Source: Prostheceraeus crozeri
Taxonomy: Eukaryota; Platyhelminthes; Polycladida; Euryleptidae
NCBI GenBank assembly: GCA_907163375.1
Contig: CAJQUW010003080.1
Location: forward strand, 310,001-374,000
Length of the DNA stretch: 64,000 nt
Reading direction: 5' to 3'
The notes beneath the pieces were generated by a model that ran no database searches, was not told where the DNA came from, and saw nothing but the letters and a program-made list of their open reading frames with translations. Position 1 is the stretch's first letter, and the number at the start of each line of letters is the position of its first letter. Below, piece after piece: positions 59,796-64,000 of this stretch. The position numbers and the translations under genes are program-made.

Positions 59796-61144
59796 CAGGG
59801 TGCGGCAAAAATAGCGCCCAATTGAAAAAAGCGTATTTGAATTATAATATTCTATTTGAAATTTTCGAAATGCCCTCCCTCATGGTCAATGCATTGCAGC
59901 AGGCGATGAGGCACAGAGCGGCACACGCGTTTGCAAAGTTTAGTGTCCAATTATTCAATTTTCTTTGAGATAGTAGTAGTAGTCAGTTCAGTGATGGTGC
60001 ATGGCTTTTCTCGATAAACGAGGTCTTTTAGAAGCCCCCAAAGAAAAAAAGTCTTGTGGGGTTAAATCAGAGGAGCATGCCGGCCACTCAATCGGACCGC
60101 GGCGTCCGATCCATCTTCATGGTAATTTCGCATCCAGCCAGTCACGAACATCTCAAGCGTAATAGGGTGGAGCGCCATCTTGCTGGAAGTAGCAGTTCTG
60201 ATCTTGAACCTTCGACCAAAAAAACTAATCTAACATTTCCAAGTAATTCCGACCAGTTACAGTTCCTTCAAAGAAGAAAGGTCCAATTATCCCAGAAGAC
60301 GATATTGTTGCCCACACTGTCACACCAGGTAAATTGACTTCCTTCTCCGCGGACACTCTTGGGTTCTCCGTAGCCCAGTAGACGCAATTGTGTCTGTTGA
60401 TGTTTCCATTGAGGAGAAATTTTGCTTCATCTGACCACCAGATGTTGTCCAGCATTGAATCTTCTTCACACCAAGTTTTGCCAGAAAATCTTCGCAAAAT
60501 TGCAGGCGGCGATCATCATCTCCATCATGAAGGGCTTGCAGTAGACGCGGAATGTAAGGTTTCCATTTCTTTTCATGGAGGATACGAAGAATGCTTCGCT
60601 GGGTGACATTCAACTCCGCAGATAAACGGCGAGATGACTTTGGCTGACTTCGCTGCAATTTCATGATGGCTTCTTCGCTTACAGCTTCATTTGTAGCCGT
60701 GTTCGGACGCCCGGACTTGCTTCCGTTGGCTACCGATCCCGCTGCTTCGAATTTTTCGACCATTCGTTTGATATTTCTTCCTTGTGGTGGGTTAATATCG
60801 AATTCCTGAGCCAAACATCGCGCTGCCATTGACTGATTTCCATCACATTGGTAGTAATGTTTGATGGCCGCAATGCGTTGACTCAATGATAGATAATTCA
60901 TCACTAAGAGACTTGTCAATCGTCAGTTCAGAGCAGCAGTTCAAATAAGCAGAGAATAAGTTGCAATCAAGTTAATACTCGAAGTATCTGCGTTTTATTA
61001 GCACCGAAGCATAGTCATAGGATAGTCAGAAATCAAATCAAAGTAGCACGTGATGATGCATAGATATCTTATAGTGTCTGTGTAAGAGTGAAAGAGAGAA
61101 GGCAATCGATACAGAGAAGTGGGCGCTATTTTTGCCTCACCCTG
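59796..61144 (-). mobile_element. Tc1/mariner-superfamily element, 1,349 bp, both ends present
   Basis: Terminal inverted repeats of 25 bp are seen. The left end starts CAGGGTGCGGCAAAAATAGC and the right end is its inverse with one change. TA follows the right end. The left flank is AA, so a TA duplication is only half visible. A single broken transposase gene lies on the minus strand. Its length and TIRs are typical of the superfamily. Confidence 0.85.
59980..60901 (-). pseudogene. D,D41D-type mariner-superfamily transposase, broken
   Basis: The start is MNYLSLSQRIAAIKHYYQC at 60901. There are two helix-turn-helix parts, with SGRPNTATNE between them and RRLSAELNVTQRSILRIL after. A frameshift falls near 60450. 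Then come [13 protein letters not shown] (first catalytic D), [20 protein letters not shown], a second frame change near 60225, CYFQQDGAPPYYA (second D), and WPACSSDLTPQDFFSLG (third D). There are 41 residues between the second and third D, counting two in-frame stops as residues, as in rosa-type DD41D elements. Two frameshifts and at least two stops make it inactive. It moves DNA by cut and paste when intact. Confidence 0.8.
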
Positions 61145-62190
61145 TATATACATCCATTTTAATATTTCTTTAGTTGGTTTTCATTGATTATTATCAACGC
61201 TTATTCGGTGTGTTGATTAGCATGACGGTTAAATGCCTTTAGCAACCAGCAAACCACCATCAGCAGCTTAGTCAGTAAATATTTATCTAAAGCTGAAAAG
61301 CAGAAATATTATCTCAGAAAATATTTGATTTGCTCAGATTAGATTTAAGCTTCAGTTAATGTGATTCACACAAATTCGGATAAGTCTATAATCTTTACAA
61401 GATGTAATCAGTATTTTCCATACAGAAGCTGCCATTGTAATTCTTCACTGTACTACAAAAATAAAATACAGGGTTTTGTTTACAACTCCTTATCATTGTG
61501 CATTGGATGAAACAGCTATTAAAGTTTCCATCTACGCTCTTATTGAGAAATTCTTTCGGAATTTCAAAATTTCAAAGCATCATTTAGTATCGAAGAGAAA
61601 AACGCATAGAAATGTGCTGGTTATATTGTTCATTTTCAAATTGATATTGCAGTCCACAAAATTCTTGCCAAATGCCAAAATTAAAGTACAAATTTCATTT
61701 TCACCACTACCAAGCACTTGTAATGAATATGAAGGCCTACTACTATGAACACGTGCCAAGTCATATTTTCATCTATCATCAGTACGACTTTGTAAAATAT
61801 GTCAACTTTTCTACTATTTTTAAAATAATTTAAAATCTATAAAGAATTGCATTTGCAGTTGTATACATTTTCTGTTAATGTATATGAATATCTTGATACT
61901 TGGAATATCATAATGCAGCTTTTCATTCGAAGCTGTCAACAGATAATTGCTGCCCCTGACTATTAACTGTTCACTACCGATTATCAGACTTGTGGTGTAA
62001 TTGAAATCAATGACATTTCAGCCATGTAATTCAGAAGTAATTGCAATTGCTCTACAGTCAGTGCTATATGTGTACCAACTACCGATGCTAACGAAACTTA
62101 TTGTCCAAGTAAAAATTAATAACTGGGAGTTATAATATAGGTGTTATAATCTATTTTCACAAGTAACCTGGTAATTGATAGATATATCAA
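61145..62190. other. Unassigned AT-rich sequence
   Basis: The open frame at 61476-61748 has no motif. I see no gene. Confidence 0.35.
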
Positions 62191-62334
62191 TTCTCAACAG
62201 ATGTAGCCACCATGAGACATGTTTCGGCCTGTTGTTCCTCATCAATTGTGGGTAGGTTCGAACCACCGACGTTATAGCTAGAGGTTCGTCAAGCATGCCC
62301 TCCAACCACAAGGCCACCGAAGCATCTGTTGAGA
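62191..62334 (-). mobile_element. tRNA-hammerhead SINE-like retroposon, copy B
   Basis: On the minus strand it reads CTCTCAACAGATG, a tRNA-like part with B-box GGTTCGAACC, a degenerate hammerhead (62209-62253), then ACATCTGTTGAGAA. In the hammerhead the core CTGATGA has become TTGATGA, and stem II is GGAA/GGCC. CGAAACATGTC is kept. Stem I is mismatched. The ribozyme is probably inactive. Confidence 0.7.
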
Positions 62335-62346
62335 GCGTGAATTAGC

Positions 62347-62384
62347 CAGGCGCTACTCATTTCAACCTGTAATGAGTCGCGCCT
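62347..62384. repeat. 14 bp-stem hairpin between copies B and C
   Basis: AGGCGCTACTCATT and AATGAGTCGCGCCT pair with one mismatch region around TCAACCTGT. It lies midway between two divergently oriented retroposons. Confidence 0.75.
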
Positions 62385-62484
62385 GCGTGAAGCGCCTCAA
62401 TGTCCGATGCGACATTAAGTGATTGCAGAATGTAATCCTCCCTCGTGCTTGCGCTAAAGCAGTGTCTTCCTCGCTAATTTCACG

Positions 62485-62629
62485 CTCTCAACAAATGGTT
62501 AGGTGGCGTTGGGGTTAGAGGGTATGCCTGCATGTCCTCTAGCTCCAACGTCGCTGGTTCGAACCCATCACCAACTGATGAGGCACAACAGGCCGAAGCG
62601 TGTCTCGTGGTTGTTGCATCTGTTGAGAT
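62485..62629 (+). mobile_element. tRNA-hammerhead SINE-like retroposon, copy C
   Basis: It has the same order: CTCTCAACAAATGG, A-box-like GGGGTTAGAGGG, a perfect B-box GGTTCGAACCC, a hammerhead (62570-62610), then GCATCTGTTGAGATT. The hammerhead has CTGATGA intact. Stem II is weakened (GGCA/GGCC). GAAA has become GAAG, and stem I (CACCAA with TCGTGG) has two mismatches. Cleavage triplet GTC is kept. It is probably weak or inactive. Confidence 0.7.
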
Positions 62630-64000
62630 TTCATTTAGAAACAATCTATGTTGCAGATGGGAAAATATAAATCAGAAAACATCTATTACATAATCCCCCT
62701 CGGAAAAGATAGACAAATAAATTATTCTAGAAGCAGAGACATATCAAATTCAAACTTTGAATCAATTCAAATCTTAGCACATGTGTAAATGCAAAAATAA
62801 TAAAGTTTCCTAGAATTCACAATTCTCAAGTATATTATCTTCAGCTTGAATCTTGGCAGATAGAATAAGGAGAAGGTGATAACTTAATATCAATGCTAAA
62901 AGCGCTGTCTGCTTTCCCGAGAGAAAAACGTACTTAACCTTTAGTAAGTGAAGGAAATGGTGGGAAAATGTGCAGTGTAGCACTTGCAATTACGTGATGA
63001 AAAATGGAGTAAGTTGTGGCTGTAATCAATTGCATTTCATGAGTCTGGATTACTTTGGATCAAAAGTTGAAATACATCTATTTCAAGGCATCAGCCTATC
63101 AAATATGCACTTGGTTTTCCACCGCTAAGATGGCTGCTAGTTAATCGTCGTTCAGATTTGTTGAAAAGAAATGGGTAAAACACAAATTGTGCAACTTTGA
63201 ATAGGGAGTTATGTCGATTTTGAGACCTGTAAACTGGACCTGCTGATGATTCCTGATATTGGATGAAATAGCAGCTATTCAGGTCTGTTTCCTCTTTTCA
63301 ACTGAGGATGCAACTCAATATTAACTTATTCTATTTAAATTATGTGTGGAAAATACAGCATTGATTAATTATTACAGAAGCATTTGCCAGTAGTGTGTTT
63401 AAAGTGATGTTTAATGAATGCCCGTCGAAATTGCAAATCACAAAATGTGATTTTGAATTTTCTTTTAAGACCATTCATTTCTTTCAGATGAAAATTATAT
63501 TGAAGACATTAACAGCAATGCATTAATTGCAAGATTGTCACAATTTGAAGACGTTTGCATATATCTTGCGTTTATATTCTCCAATTTGATTAATGCCTTT
63601 CACTTTTTGTAGAACATTTCTGATTTTGTTGAGTAGCTCGGCGGAAGTTTGTAAAAAATGGGATCAAAAACTAATTATCTCTTTACAGTCAAGTGGAAAT
63701 TTACTCATGATGAAATATTTTTTTTTCGGTTTGATGGAATGACATCTTAATGTATAATTGCATTCCTAACGCTTCTTTAACTCTGCAGTAAACAGAACGA
63801 AATGACATTATTGTTTGTTCTAAATATTTTATATCAAATTGTCTCAAACCGAAATGAGCGATTTGTCTTTCCCTAACATGTAATTGTCTTTATAATCAAA
63901 TATTCTCGAAGAGACAGAGAATTGACCTCATTATCTGTCGAAATGAAATTCAAATCATAAGTGGCAGACAAGAAAGTCTGAATAACAGAAAGTTGCGTGA
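62630..64000. other. AT-rich sequence to the window end
   Basis: I see no gene, NCKX exon or element end. Confidence 0.4.

Noticed and set aside
1-64000. CRISPR array, prokaryotic operon or phage-like genes
   Set aside because: There are no regularly spaced direct repeats, no Shine-Dalgarno-led gene clusters and no long adjacent ORFs. Splice signals and retroelements mark this as an animal genome.

Overview
This window looks like a stretch of an AT-rich, intron-containing animal nuclear genome. No prokaryotic operon structure is present. The few recognisable host coding pieces are short exons bounded by splice signals. Most of the sequence is intron or intergenic DNA filled with decayed transposable elements. 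The host genes (a sperm-tail PG-rich protein and a K+-dependent Na+/Ca2+ exchanger) and the repeat mix (Penelope-like element, CR1/L2-type LINE pieces, tRNA SINEs, many small hAT-like elements, a Tc1/mariner relative, a piggyBac-like element) fit an aquatic invertebrate or invertebrate deuterostome. The sequence alone does not fix the phylum. Left part (1-12.6 kb): a possible C-terminal exon of an unknown gene lies at the very start. The last two exons of a sperm-tail PG-rich (STPG-type) gene lie on + at 4525-4687 and 12505-12618, with a compatible splice phase. Their 7.8 kb intron holds a 725 bp foldback element, a LINE relic and a 1,961 bp hAT-like element carrying a nested element. Middle part (12.6-35 kb): no confident host gene, but many repeats. 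These include a family of about 0.8 kb elements with four copies, three of them split by insertions, one of which is a piggyBac-like element in a TTAA-type site. There are also hAT-like elements with 8 bp target-site duplications at 22999-23882 and 32840-34570, LINE relics, a tRNA-like gene and a few weak candidate exons. Right part (35-53.2 kb): exons of an SLC24/NCKX-type exchanger on the minus strand. One alpha-2 exon is followed by two homologous terminal exons of exactly equal length, 14.4 kb apart. The inverted sister copy of the hAT composite sits between them. Far right (54-64 kb): a Penelope-like element (RT plus GIY-YIG) between two nearly identical 1.08 kb inverted arms that carry a Cys-rich coding module, then a complete but broken D,D41D-type Tc1/mariner-superfamily element, then a head-to-head pair of short retroposons. 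The observation I rate highest is that these short retroposons (three copies: 14561-14705, 62191-62334, 62485-62629) join a tRNA-like Pol III promoter to a minimal type I hammerhead ribozyme, all closed by terminal inverted repeats. One copy keeps the entire catalytic core.
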